Shown here in pieces: positions 1-10,238 of a DNA stretch of 64,000 nucleotides. Source of the DNA: Eremothecium cymbalariae DBVPG#7215. Its lineage: Eukaryota; Ascomycota; Saccharomycetes; Saccharomycetales; Saccharomycetaceae. The position numbers were made by a program, and so were the translations under genes. The notes under the pieces are model-generated. The model made no database searches. It saw only the letters and a program-made list of their open reading frames with translations, and had not been told where the DNA came from. The stretch's first letter is position 1; every line of letters starts with the position of its first letter. The stretch covers positions 248,001 through 312,000 of the forward strand of contig NC_016449.1 in NCBI RefSeq assembly GCF_000235365.1, read 5' to 3'.

Positions 1-717
1 CAAAGATTCCTGAAAACAGGCCCAATTGCTTTGTTACCTATGCCAAATGACGATGCCTTCCTGACGTGGAGTACTACGGAACCGTTATCCCGTCTGTTGT
101 TGTCAATTGACCCTAAAGCAACTGCAGCATTAATTAATGCATCATTCGTACTTGAGGAGGTAGATTTGAAGTATTACTACCAAGAATTGGAACAAGGTAC
201 AATAACCACCGAGGAATTGATCCGCGACATTGAGTTTAGAATACAACAAGTTTTCGACCAATTAGCAGACGAAAGTGAGATCGACAGATGCTACCCTCCT
301 AAAGTTGCAGATGTAGTTGGGCCTTCTAGAGGTAGATTCCCACTGTCCTTGGCCCACGTAGACACCTACATTGCAGAAAGAATCGCCCTAATTGGCGATG
401 CAGCTCACACTATACACCCTCTAGCTGGCCAAGGATTAAACATGGGTCAAGCTGATTGCGAATCTTTAGTAAAGTCCTTGGAAACAGCAACCCAACGGGG
501 ATTAGATATTGGTTCAAAACTGGCACTAGAGCCCTACTGGTCTGAACGCTATCCATTAAATAGCGCTTTAATAGGCGGCGTTGACAAGCTCCAAAAGCTA
601 TACTCTACCGACTTCAAACCAATTGTAGCTGTTAGAAGTTTCGGCATGAATCTAGTTAATCAAATGGGTCCTCTTAAAGAATTCATCATGGATCAGATTA
701 GCGGTATCTCTAAGTAA
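1..717 (+). CDS. COQ6: Ubiquinone biosynthesis monooxygenase Coq6, 3' part
   Basis: This is the C-terminal half (238 residues) of the flavin-dependent monooxygenase that hydroxylates the ring of coenzyme Q precursors on the matrix side of the mitochondrial inner membrane. The frame is open from base 1, so the start lies outside the window. The first ATG in frame (base 40) is internal. The second FAD-binding motif is clear: GDAAHTIHPLAGQGLN around residues 133-148, followed by the helix of the UbiH/COQ6 family. The S. cerevisiae protein has about 479 residues, so roughly half is missing here. The stop at 715-717 is followed by a short spacer to the cyclophilin-RRM gene. The family assignment is firm. 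COQ6 fits best among UbiH-type enzymes because yeast has only one such eukaryotic branch. Confidence 0.9.
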   Translation, partial: QRFLKTGPIALLPMPNDDAFLTWSTTEPLSRLLLSIDPKATAALINASFVLEEVDLKYYYQELEQGTITTEELIRDIEFRIQQVFDQLADESEIDRCYPPKVADVVGPSRGRFPLSLAHVDTYIAERIALIGDAAHTIHPLAGQGLNMGQADCESLVKSLETATQRGLDIGSKLALEPYWSERYPLNSALIGGVDKLQKLYSTDFKPIVAVRSFGMNLVNQMGPLKEFIMDQISGISK

Positions 718-857
718 GAAGAATCACGCAGTACGTTTGATTTTTCATCCACTTTTTATATCATCAAACGCTCTATTTGATCACGGTCTTTAATATTAAC
801 AAATATAGGTAAACTCTTCAGAAAGACAGAGGGGATCTACCAAGAACCACAATCGCT

Positions 858-1832
858 ATGAGTGTAGTAATCGAAACAACAGTCGATAACCTGGTCATAG
901 ATTTAGACTTTGAAAATTATACCATCGAATGCTATAACTTTGTAAAGTTGTGTAGGAGTGGATTCTATAACTACCAATGCTTTCACGACCTACGTAAGAA
1001 CATCTCAATTGAATTTGGTGATCCTCTATTTGCGTTTAACGATAGAGAAGACATAAGAGTCCATAATACCTCTGTAGAAGGTATTATTGACAAGGACAAC
1101 ATAACCCCTCGTCTAATAAAAAGTACAACTACAAGACGAGACATGGAAGGATCCCTAGGCGATATAGGGTTCATTCTAAAATCGTCAGATACCCCCCTTA
1201 TCGGTTCCCAGATACTAATATCCCTATCAGAGCTACCTCATCTATACAAAAACACTATAATGTTCGGCAAACTCATCGATACCACTAATGCCAACACACT
1301 GGCGGCCATCAATAATTGTGCTTCAGACAACAACCTACGCCCAACCGTGGACATAAGGATTAAAAAAATACATATCCTACACGACCCCTTCCCCAATAGA
1401 CAACCTATCCCCCAATTATACCCCCCACTCCCAATAAACGACATTCGTCTACCTCTACCGGCTAACGACATTCCTGATGGATCTCCGATAGATACATACA
1501 AAAGAGAGATCATAAGAAAGGAATTAACATTGGAGATCATAGGCGACATTTACAAAGCCGGCATTAAACCTGCAGAAAACGTTCTATTCATTTGTAAACT
1601 TAACCCACTTACCAAGGCTGAGCATATTGCTACAATTTTTGAAAGATTTGGTGATGTTTTGTCCGTAGAGATAGTTCGAGACAAAAAGACTGGTAATTCT
1701 TTAGGATACGGATTTATCGAATTTGAAACTAAAGAAGCTTGCGAACAAGCATATTCAAAAATGGATAACACACTCATCGACGATCGTCGAATCCATGTAG
1801 ATTTTAGCCAGAGCATCGCAAAGGCATTCTAA
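858..1832 (+). CDS. PPIL4/Cyp6-type cyclophilin-RRM protein
   Basis: A 324-residue protein with a divergent cyclophilin-like domain (about residues 1-165) and a C-terminal RNA-recognition motif (about 238-318). The RRM carries an RNP2-like VLFICKL and an RNP1-like LGYGFIEF. The ending DDRRIHVDFSQSIAK is nearly the same as in human PPIL4 and S. pombe Rct1-type proteins, and so is the linker before the RRM (KPAENVLF). Known members are nuclear and act in splicing or RNA polymerase II regulation. The cyclophilin half has lost catalytic landmarks: the FHRI...QGGDP segment reads FHDL...EFGDP, and GSQFFI reads GSQILI. It is therefore probably not an active prolyl isomerase. I know of no S. cerevisiae orthologue. 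The ATG at 858 gives the expected N-terminus (MSVVIETT...). Confidence 0.85.
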   Translation: MSVVIETTVDNLVIDLDFENYTIECYNFVKLCRSGFYNYQCFHDLRKNISIEFGDPLFAFNDREDIRVHNTSVEGIIDKDNITPRLIKSTTTRRDMEGSLGDIGFILKSSDTPLIGSQILISLSELPHLYKNTIMFGKLIDTTNANTLAAINNCASDNNLRPTVDIRIKKIHILHDPFPNRQPIPQLYPPLPINDIRLPLPANDIPDGSPIDTYKREIIRKELTLEIIGDIYKAGIKPAENVLFICKLNPLTKAEHIATIFERFGDVLSVEIVRDKKTGNSLGYGFIEFETKEACEQAYSKMDNTLIDDRRIHVDFSQSIAKAF

Positions 1833-1942
1833 TGATGCTACAACTATATAATACTAGCAAATCATCGAGTGCTGCATGATTTTCACAAATATTTTCGCTT
1901 TGCTGTTTAATATTCGGACAATGGGACCCTGTTAATGTTTAA

Positions 1943-3181
1943 ATGCTCCCACAAGATCTTAAACCGCTTTGTCATGAACAGTTAACAAGTAAAGAAGGCG
2001 CGAATGGCAAGATGGCGGCTGCATTAGAGTACATTGGGTATTTCAGTCCAATTTCAGCTTATTTATCGTTCCATAAGCATGCTATTACTACAATCAAATC
2101 TTTTTGGTCCGTTCAGGACGAACAGGAGATATTGTATAATGGTAGTTACGATGGCGCACTTTCGCAGCCGAATGAACAAGAGCTAATTCTTGATTCATTT
2201 CCTCCTTTAAAGGATTATACTGCACCCAAATATCCGATAGTTTTATGCCATGGGCTTTCGGGGTTCGATAAACTCATTTTAATTCCGTCTATAAGACAGC
2301 TACTCGGATTGCTGCAAATAACGGTTAAGGAACAGAACAGTGACACGTTTATGCAGGAGGCAACTAATGACTCGGGTCTTTTGGCGTTGGATTACTGGGT
2401 GGGGGTTCAAAAGTTTTTGGAGTCAAAAGGGTGCACGGTGATAACGGCCAAGGTTCCAAGTTTTGGGAGCATTGAGGAGAGGGCGGCTGTTCTTAACGAC
2501 TTCATCGAAAAGGGTGTGGAGAAACTTGTAGAAAAGGGGGATACCGGGAACAACAACGATCGAATGACCGCTGATAAGAAGGTTAAGGTTAATCTTATTG
2601 CGCATTCTATGGGTGGATTGGATTGTAGGTATTTGATATCGAAAAAGGCTAACAAGGGGTACCAAGTGATGAGTTTAACGACAATCAATACGCCACACCA
2701 TGGTTCCGAGATGGCAGACTTTGTAGTTGAAAAGTTTGATTTATTGAAACAAACTGCAAAATTGGATGAACTTCCTTTGTTCTTACCGCCAGCATTTTAT
2801 CAATTAACAACTTACCACATGAAATATTTCAATTCTATGACGTCTAATGACCCTAACGTCTCTTATTTTAGCTACGGATCTTACTTCTATCCAAAATGGT
2901 ATAATGTATTCTACCCAAGTTGGAATGTTATACTTAATCGTTCTAATGGTGAACCAAACGACGGGCTCGTCACTGTTAAAAGTGCCAAATGGGGGCAATA
3001 TATGGGAGCACTAAAGAATATAGACCACTTGGACATAATAAACTGGAGGAACAAATTGCAGTTGGAATCTCTTACAAGTTTGGATAAAACTTATAAAAGG
3101 AAGGCAGTTTCCACATCGAAGCTCGATGTATTGGAATTCTACCTAGCTATAACGGATATGCTAACACGCAAAGGTTTGTAA
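1943..3181 (+). CDS. TGL2: Triacylglycerol lipase Tgl2
   Basis: An alpha/beta-hydrolase of 412 residues that closely follows S. cerevisiae Tgl2, a mitochondrial tri- and diacylglycerol lipase. The oxyanion region YPIVLCHGLSGFDKLILIPS and the nucleophile elbow IAHSMGG (Ser about 222) are conserved. Likely partners are Asp in PNDGLV (about 340) and His in DHLDIINW (about 362). The protein is about 85 residues longer than the S. cerevisiae one. The extra part is N-terminal and includes MAAALEYIGYFSPISAY, so an internal Met at residue 24 is an alternative start. The tail ITDMLTRKGL matches the family C-terminus. The neighbours here are not those of S. cerevisiae TGL2. Confidence 0.92.
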   Translation: MLPQDLKPLCHEQLTSKEGANGKMAAALEYIGYFSPISAYLSFHKHAITTIKSFWSVQDEQEILYNGSYDGALSQPNEQELILDSFPPLKDYTAPKYPIVLCHGLSGFDKLILIPSIRQLLGLLQITVKEQNSDTFMQEATNDSGLLALDYWVGVQKFLESKGCTVITAKVPSFGSIEERAAVLNDFIEKGVEKLVEKGDTGNNNDRMTADKKVKVNLIAHSMGGLDCRYLISKKANKGYQVMSLTTINTPHHGSEMADFVVEKFDLLKQTAKLDELPLFLPPAFYQLTTYHMKYFNSMTSNDPNVSYFSYGSYFYPKWYNVFYPSWNVILNRSNGEPNDGLVTVKSAKWGQYMGALKNIDHLDIINWRNKLQLESLTSLDKTYKRKAVSTSKLDVLEFYLAITDMLTRKGL

Positions 3182-3251
3182 TGATATATAATATTTTAGA
3201 TATCTATTTATATGGGGTTCAAAATATCTAGCTTTCATTGTATTAAGGATA

Positions 3252-3452
3252 ATGTTACGTCTTAGGTCTTCTCTGAACATTTATATATACATATACTTGC
3301 ATAGAGGCAAAGCTTATTATTGCGTCTATCCGTTGTCTACGAAGTCGAATCACAAGACGAGCGAGACATTAGTTCAAGAATTAGTAAAAGCAACTTACTT
3401 CGACAACACAAGCATCGATAAACCAATCAAAAAATATAAGGTCCTAAAATGA
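3252..3452 (+). other. Upstream ORF abutting SIP3
   Basis: A 66-codon ATG frame in the SIP3 leader. Its TGA stop overlaps the SIP3 ATG in the arrangement ATGA (3449-3452). The translation resembles no protein I know, and the Tyr/Ile alternation near its start comes from a TATATACATATA tract. It is either a true uORF with a stop placed for reinitiation, or simply untranslated because transcription starts downstream of 3252. Confidence 0.25.
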
Positions 3453-6400
3453 ATGGAATTAATGGGAAAGAACAAGATGTTAAGTTTTTGAAGATAATAG
3501 CTGTTTCACTCAAAGAGGCAGCCCTTGATTCGCCTAGTTTTAGGGCGAATGTTAACTATTTCCATATGCAGATTGAAAACATTGAAAATTGGGTTAATAA
3601 TACTACAGAATTTACCAAGGTTAAATACCAGGATTCGTTATCTGAGTTTAAACACATTAGTCTTTCTCTACTCGAATACGCTATCCCTCCTACACAATAT
3701 TTAAACTCTCCAATTATCGAAGATCAATGGCATACACCTTTGTTACTGAATGCTTGTAAAAAGGGGTTGGAAGAGATACATAGAAAATTACTTCAAATTT
3801 TGCAGCTCAATCCAGATTCATATCTCTCAGTTTTATTGGAAATAATGACTGTAGCAGTTGATCCCTATAAAGCATGTCGTAAAAATTTTGAATACTACCA
3901 AGCTAAATATGATAAAGTGCTCATAGAATATCAAAGTATTAAGCGGTCTGATAATTTGGACCCATTGGTAATTAAGGAAGATGCATTTCAGTTATTTGAA
4001 TGTCGTAAATGCTATTTAGAGGCAGCATTAGATCTAATATTAGCGATTTCAGACTGCAAGATGAAACTAGACTCTTTGTTCTTCCAGCTAACTGAATGCT
4101 TAAGACCGCCAAATCAGGATGAATTCGCAAAAGTTAAGACTGAATATATCAATGAATGGAGAATAAAATATAGTTACAATGCAAAATGGCACCAAGAACG
4201 TCTAAAGATATATAAGATGTTCCTTCCGGAGATAGAAAAGACTAAACAACATATCAAAATCTTCGCTTCGGAACAACTGAAGCCAACAATGAATATAGAT
4301 GATTACAATATAGGGAAAATAGCTGCGAAGTCATTTCTTCCGCCTTTATCTACTACTGATATCTCTGAGAAAAGTGGATGGTTATTTATAAAAACTACAG
4401 TAAGCACCCCTCCCAGAACGATTTGGATTAAGCGATGGTTTTTTGTTAAGAGTTTTATATTTGGAATGCATCTTCTATGCCCAGCAAAAACTTCAGTAGA
4501 AGAAACAGACAAATTTGGCATTTTATTGGTCGAACCTTCTCATGCTTTCAATGAGGAGCGGAAATTTTGTTTCAAGGTTACTATCCATAATAATTCATAT
4601 GGAAAAAATGTGGAGGCTAATAACGAAAAGATATCAATAATATTACAGGCTGATAATTCGAGAGATTTCGAAGAATGGTTAGCTGCCCTATATATATCGA
4701 GAAAGAAAGTTTTATCTCTAGATGGAAACAATCCTGACTATTTGCGAGCTTCTAGGAGATATCCGCCAACTTTTATTGAATTCGCATGCAGTTCTAAAAC
4801 AAAAGTTGATGAACAGCTAACAACTATTTCCTCTCTGGACTCAAAATCTTTGGTGCAATTGATTCATGCAACATATGCTGATAATGACTTTGGTATTTTT
4901 AATGAACCATATGTTCGAGCGCCAATCACCACATCTCTAACAAAATTAGCTGTTACAGCTAACGCATTTATTGAGCAAGATGGGGTTCCAAATGCAATAA
5001 CATCAAACTTTTGGGGTAGTGTAAATTGGAATGATCACTTTATAGTTTCTAAACTTGGTTTTAGAACTAGCGACAAGGAAGAAAGTGCCTTGTATAGTAC
5101 GCCCTCAACATCTCCAATATGGGAACCTGCTGTATTTCCGGATTACTACCCCGAGCAATTAAGAAATGAAACTATCGCATTCAGAAGTATATTCTCTAAA
5201 AACTTATCTTCCAGGCCTCAATATCATAATCTGGTTCTTGATTCTATCTCTTGTATATGGTCTCCAAATGAAAAACAAGAGTTTTGGGGGGTTGCTTACA
5301 TCACGATGGATTATATATATTTTTACATGAACATCGCGGACTTTGTGTGTCTATTTAAAAGAAGCTTTGACAAAATGGCTTCAGTTGAACTTATAAAAAC
5401 AAAACCAAGCAGTAATACTGATGAAGGTATAATAAAAATGTATTTCATGAATGATGCTCCGATTAAAATTAAAATTTACTTCACTAAAGCAACAACAGTT
5501 GTAAAAAAACTGCAATTGATACTTGATAATAATGTCGCGGCAAATCCGCTATCTCTCCATGGCGTTCTAGATCAGTTACAACAAGTTCAGGAAAAGGATT
5601 CTAATGACTTCAATTTGGACTTATCAAACATAATTTCACAGAAATCTTCACAAAATTTGCCAAAAGAATTATTCCACTATCTTTCAATTGATTCTAGTGA
5701 CTTATTGCAACGTTGGAAAAAGCTTCAGCTAGAGTATACTTCTGTATATCATATTAATTTTGATATACCAGCCAAAGGTCTGATGCATCTTTTATTCGGC
5801 GACAGATCAATGGCCTTCCCCACAATATTCTTACTGTCTAAAGGCAACAAGAACAAACACATAATATCTCCATGGGTAACATCTAACAACGATGATGACA
5901 CCTCACTACGCCGTGTGGTTTCCTTCAAGTTGGATATACCAAAAAGGTTTATATCTCTATCGAAATCTAATGGAGGAGCTACCGTTGAATCATCTACTTA
6001 CTTCACGACGACTCAAAGAATTGTCAAAGTATGTGATGAGCTGTATTATGAAGTAAGTCAAGAGTCCTGCATACTATACATTCCTTTCACAAAGCCATTC
6101 AAATTATACGTTAAATTTGTGATAATGGATCAAAATATTACACATTCAGAGATAGGAACATTAAGCAGTAAAAAACCAACCAAATCGGTTCTTCATATAT
6201 ATTACCAGCTACGGTTTTTGGACAGCAAAACAAACAAACCTGTCACCAATCTAAACTGCATTGATTATTTTGTAAGTAACGTTACAATGCAGTTTTGTCA
6301 ACTTGAGTCACTGCACATAAAACAAACATTATCCTCATATGTAGAGTCATTAGGGACTCATGGAAAAGTCATAAAGGCAATAAGAACATGTGGGTATATT

Positions 6401-7096
6401 GGAATAAGAAATTCATCAAATAACTCCAACAGTGATAACAGCAAAATCGATGAATCTATCGTCAAATTTTCGAAAACTTTCCTGCTAAAATTAATATTCA
6501 ACTCTTTATTACGAAGCACAGTGAAATACCTGTTCTCCATTATACGAATACTATTTCAGGCAAGTCGCAACTTGCTTAAGAACATCCTACTCATTAATCG
6601 AATCGTGATTTTTGCATTAATACTATCTTCACTTGCTAATATTTATTTATTTTCAAGAGTTGCAGTGCCGTATTCGCAAAAAGCAGAAACATCTTTCGAT
6701 CAATGTCCTTCTAGCGATTGTACACTAAGTGAAAGGACCATATCCATGAATGAACTAGACTTGTTGTCGAGTTCATTGATCAATGAGAAGTCTGAATGCT
6801 TCAAAAACTTCATGTCCTCATCTGATTATGCGAACACCAAATGGAGGGTTTCAAAGCATCGGCTAGATGTAACGAGAAATCAAATTTTAGTCGACTTGAA
6901 GGTTTTGAGTAGCCTAGAAAAGCAGCTTGTCAGCCAAAATTATCAAGAATTTCTTTTAAAGGAACTCCATCAATGTAGCATCGTTGAAACTGAATTCAAA
7001 GACGTATGGAAAGCTGATAAAAAACTGCAGAATTATTGTAGTATATGTGAGAATGAATTGACCACCCTACACAGTGTGTTGGAAAGTATTTCCTAA
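3449..7096 (+). CDS. SIP3: Lam/Ltc family sterol-transfer protein, Sip3/Ysp1 type
   Basis: A 1215-residue membrane-contact-site protein. In order it has an N-terminal BAR-like helical region (about 1-270), a PH domain (about 305-415, from KSGWLFIK to the closing FEEWLAAL), a GRAM-like part, a VASt/StART-like sterol-binding domain (about 760-950) and a transmembrane segment near 1052-1070 (IVIFALILSSLANIYLF). Family members sit in the ER and move sterol toward the plasma membrane. S. cerevisiae has two copies, SIP3/LAM3 (YNL257C) and YSP1/LAM1. The order SIP3-DSL1-ATX1 on one strand is the YNL257C-YNL258C-YNL259C order, so I use SIP3, but this is probably the single pre-duplication gene. A 66-codon frame ends on its ATG. 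Confidence 0.9.
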   Translation: MNGINGKEQDVKFLKIIAVSLKEAALDSPSFRANVNYFHMQIENIENWVNNTTEFTKVKYQDSLSEFKHISLSLLEYAIPPTQYLNSPIIEDQWHTPLLLNACKKGLEEIHRKLLQILQLNPDSYLSVLLEIMTVAVDPYKACRKNFEYYQAKYDKVLIEYQSIKRSDNLDPLVIKEDAFQLFECRKCYLEAALDLILAISDCKMKLDSLFFQLTECLRPPNQDEFAKVKTEYINEWRIKYSYNAKWHQERLKIYKMFLPEIEKTKQHIKIFASEQLKPTMNIDDYNIGKIAAKSFLPPLSTTDISEKSGWLFIKTTVSTPPRTIWIKRWFFVKSFIFGMHLLCPAKTSVEETDKFGILLVEPSHAFNEERKFCFKVTIHNNSYGKNVEANNEKISIILQADNSRDFEEWLAALYISRKKVLSLDGNNPDYLRASRRYPPTFIEFACSSKTKVDEQLTTISSLDSKSLVQLIHATYADNDFGIFNEPYVRAPITTSLTKLAVTANAFIEQDGVPNAITSNFWGSVNWNDHFIVSKLGFRTSDKEESALYSTPSTSPIWEPAVFPDYYPEQLRNETIAFRSIFSKNLSSRPQYHNLVLDSISCIWSPNEKQEFWGVAYITMDYIYFYMNIADFVCLFKRSFDKMASVELIKTKPSSNTDEGIIKMYFMNDAPIKIKIYFTKATTVVKKLQLILDNNVAANPLSLHGVLDQLQQVQEKDSNDFNLDLSNIISQKSSQNLPKELFHYLSIDSSDLLQRWKKLQLEYTSVYHINFDIPAKGLMHLLFGDRSMAFPTIFLLSKGNKNKHIISPWVTSNNDDDTSLRRVVSFKLDIPKRFISLSKSNGGATVESSTYFTTTQRIVKVCDELYYEVSQESCILYIPFTKPFKLYVKFVIMDQNITHSEIGTLSSKKPTKSVLHIYYQLRFLDSKTNKPVTNLNCIDYFVSNVTMQFCQLESLHIKQTLSSYVESLGTHGKVIKAIRTCGYIGIRNSSNNSNSDNSKIDESIVKFSKTFLLKLIFNSLLRSTVKYLFSIIRILFQASRNLLKNILLINRIVIFALILSSLANIYLFSRVAVPYSQKAETSFDQCPSSDCTLSERTISMNELDLLSSSLINEKSECFKNFMSSSDYANTKWRVSKHRLDVTRNQILVDLKVLSSLEKQLVSQNYQEFLLKELHQCSIVETEFKDVWKADKKLQNYCSICENELTTLHSVLESIS

Positions 7097-7656
7097 TAAT
7101 TAATAAAGCCCTTCTTTCAAATGTTAATCAACTCTACTTACCAAAGATGAGATTTAACCCAGGGTAACCTTTTTGTTGTACATAAAATGAAAATTTACGA
7201 CGGTTCTCGTTAAGTCTGCGATCATCACATCACTTTATAAACGCAAACCATTCTAAATGCAACTTTCAAAGGCTGGCATAAAAGCTTTAAAGTTTTGTGA
7301 CTAAGGATAGTCATCTTTATTTTAGCTTAAAATTTGAGATAATCTTGAAATGTTCTTCATTATGATGATAACTTTACTCAGCTCACTCAGATTTCATATG
7401 ATTGACAAAATTTACCTATCCAACATTCATCAAATTATCTGAATAGAAGAACAAGTAGCAACTAGTATATTGAAACATGTAACTTTTCTTACAATCGTTG
7501 AAGCACTTACGTTATTCTTCCGTCTATTGCAAGTCTGTTGAAAAATTCTATGACCGGGTAACGAATTCAGAAGAAGTAATAAACAAACCATAAATACTTC
7601 GACCATGTCATTAGCTATTATTAGAGACCAAACAAATAGAGGGCAGGATTACAATA
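7097..7656 (+). other. SIP3-DSL1 intergenic region
   Basis: 560 bases of AT-rich DNA holding the SIP3 3' end and the DSL1 promoter. I see no RNA gene. Near the 3' side, an ATG at 7605 opens a 20-codon frame (stop 7665-7667) that overlaps the DSL1 start out of frame. Confidence 0.5.
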
Positions 7657-9848
7657 ATGGATCTTAAAGCTCTAGAATTACAGGCCCGTAAATATGCCTC
7701 TGAATTCGAGGAACTTATTTCCGATCAATACAAAATCATTTCATTAATCGAAGATGATCCGGCGTTGAGCCTTAATGATGACGAGGGATCAAAGCAATAC
7801 AACGTCTCTGAATTAAGACAACGAGATTCTGAGCTAACTAAAAAGCTGCAGCAATATTTGAAGTTAAAAGAAGTTGCAGATTTATTAACCTCTTTCAATA
7901 ATCAGATGGAGGTTTATGATTTTGTCTCAGGATTTGATAACCTACATCAAATAAATCAAAAAGTGCATTCCATAGATTTATCTAAACAAGGAATACGGTT
8001 CGAGCAAGCTCTAATTACATACATTGATACAATGCACACCGAATTTATCAAGAGGATGGATGGAATATTTGCCAAACTTTGGACATTTACTGAAAAGGAG
8101 ATAATTTTTTCGAATACTAATTTCAACGGTAACAAAAACTTGGATTATGATTCTATGTTTAAGAACTTTTCCAAATTTTTTTTGAAGGACCATGTGGTAA
8201 ACTCTAATAGTTGGTTTCTAACATCTATAAATGGCTACGATTTCAAGGAGGAAGCTCAGAATTCAATTATTCAATGTTTTAACAATTATATCATGTTGAC
8301 TAGTTTTATAGACCAACTTAAAGGATTCTTATTTGAAGATGATGTTTTGCTTTCAAGAGAAGCTAACCGGTTGAGCTTCTTCAGAGACAAGAAATCGGAT
8401 CCAATTGCAAAATTGAACAGTTATCAGACATTAGTGAATTATCTTACAAAGGTCTTAACTCCTACCACGTGTAATCAACTTCTCAGCGCTATAGGTACTA
8501 TCATGGTAACAGAGATAAAAAAACTATTAAAGCAGAATTCAAAGTTATTTTTATCTAACGAATCTTTACAGAAAACTCAATTAATCAAGTTGAATGAAGA
8601 TTTAGTTACCTTAGGGAGTCAAAATGGATGCAAGTGGTCATATGACGGTGATCAGATAGGTACTCTACTAAATGATGAAAATATATATATAAACTTGGTG
8701 TTTGATCATCTTTTGCAGACCCAGCTTAAGAAGATTAGAGGAATATTCGCTACCGATTCTTGGTTAGAACTTAGACAGGTTAAGCTTGAAATAAAGGATA
8801 AAGAAAGACAACCTGAAACTAAACAGACTGAGTTGCAAAGCGACCAAATGAAGGAATGGGAATGGACAGATGATGACAACCAAGATGGCTGGGACAATGA
8901 GTTTGAAGTTGATTTAAACGTTGCTGATGAGGTATTAATGAAAAAGGAAAAGAAAATAAACAATTGGATATTCAGAATCCAAAAGATGGTTGGGACGACA
9001 TGTGGGAGGACGACATCTTAGATGTTGATGAACGTACTCAGATTGTTGAAATCACAGAAATTCCTGAAAGGTTCCAAGAGATTTTAGCTGATTTTGAAAT
9101 TGGGTGTAAAAATCTTGATCTAGAGAGGATATCAAGCAACTATAATTATAAGTTCAATTTGCTGCAAACCTCATTCTTTGCCATGTGCAATTGTAAGTAT
9201 CCAAGATGGTGGATGTTGGTAAAGGACATGAAATATATATTGTCACAACAGAAAGATGATTCCCTTTATCAGCTTTTAGAACTCACTACAAGGTACGTTG
9301 ATACCCATATCGGAAATATGCAAAGAATAATATACAGCATGGTCAAACAACAGCTCACCAACTTTCAAGAAAACGAAAATTCTCCAAATTGGAAGCCAAC
9401 ATTGGAGTCTTTGTTACCATTCCTAGAAAAAACCGCATTCTCAGCACTAGATGAGCTCAATGACGAAAACAAATCATTAGAATTCCTAGATTTCATATAC
9501 ACAGAATGCCTGGTTAGCCAAATTATGCACTGGAAAATCATATCGGAGAAGAACTCTGAAAACTTATCTGCGATGATTGGTTTCATTTATGAAGGAACAA
9601 AAATACCTTCTTTACAACATAAATCCGAATATAAACACGCTAGGACAAAAATTGCTATCATATCTCGTGTACTTGCCGCCCATTTGAAAGATATAATGGA
9701 GATGTTTTACAGCGGCGACTTCTTCCTCTTTTCTACAGATGAGATTATCCAATGGATAGTCTTATTATTTGCAGACACATCTATGAGGCGTGACTGCATC
9801 TACGAACTGAGAACAATTCGAGAAGAATCAAAACATGAAGAAACTTAG
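7657..9848 (+). CDS. DSL1: Dsl1 tethering complex subunit, reading frame interrupted
   Basis: Dsl1 is the ER-side tether for Golgi-derived COPI vesicles. The homology is split: residues 1 to about 433 lie in the frame starting at 7657 (which runs on to a stop at 9019-9021), and the rest lies in the -1 frame, open from 8931 to 9848. Joined, it would be about 730 residues (S. cerevisiae 754). The C-terminal half matches strongly, for example KDIMEMFYSGDFFLFSTDE and IIQWIVLLFADTS. The acidic, Trp-rich COPI-binding lasso is present (EWEWTDDDNQDGW, then DGWDDMWEDD) and the break falls inside it, in an A-rich stretch at 8941-8961. One base appears to be missing. A real mutation, a base-calling error or -1 slippage could explain it. 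The adjacency SIP3-DSL1-ATX1 supports the identity. Confidence 0.88.
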
Positions 9849-10238
9849 TTTTTGATCAAGACCCAAAAATAGTACTACATCTTTATTTAACCTTCTGCAT
9901 AAAAAAAAGCTTTAAAAATCCTCCACTACACAAAACTACAGAGGGCAATCGAACAAACTCACAGCTAGATACTAATATCATGCGCATCTTCGTTATAGCT
10001 TGAAACTGAAACCAGAGCGAAGCCCTTTCACTCTCTCTACACCGTCTTAATGGCACCCTATTCTTCTATCCAATCTGATCAGGTGACTGCATAGATGACA
10101 AAAAATCAAATTATATGTAACCATCAGGGAGCGATACAAAGCTCGTGATACCTTCTCTGCATAGTTATCAACTGAAAATCACTTTTACAAATAAAAAACA
10201 AAAAGGTAAGTATAGATCATTCCCCACCAAAATTCACT
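9849..10238 (+). other. DSL1-ATX1 intergenic region
   Basis: 390 bases with the DSL1 3' end (A-rich run near 9900) and the ATX1 promoter. I recognise no further gene or confident regulatory site. Confidence 0.4.
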
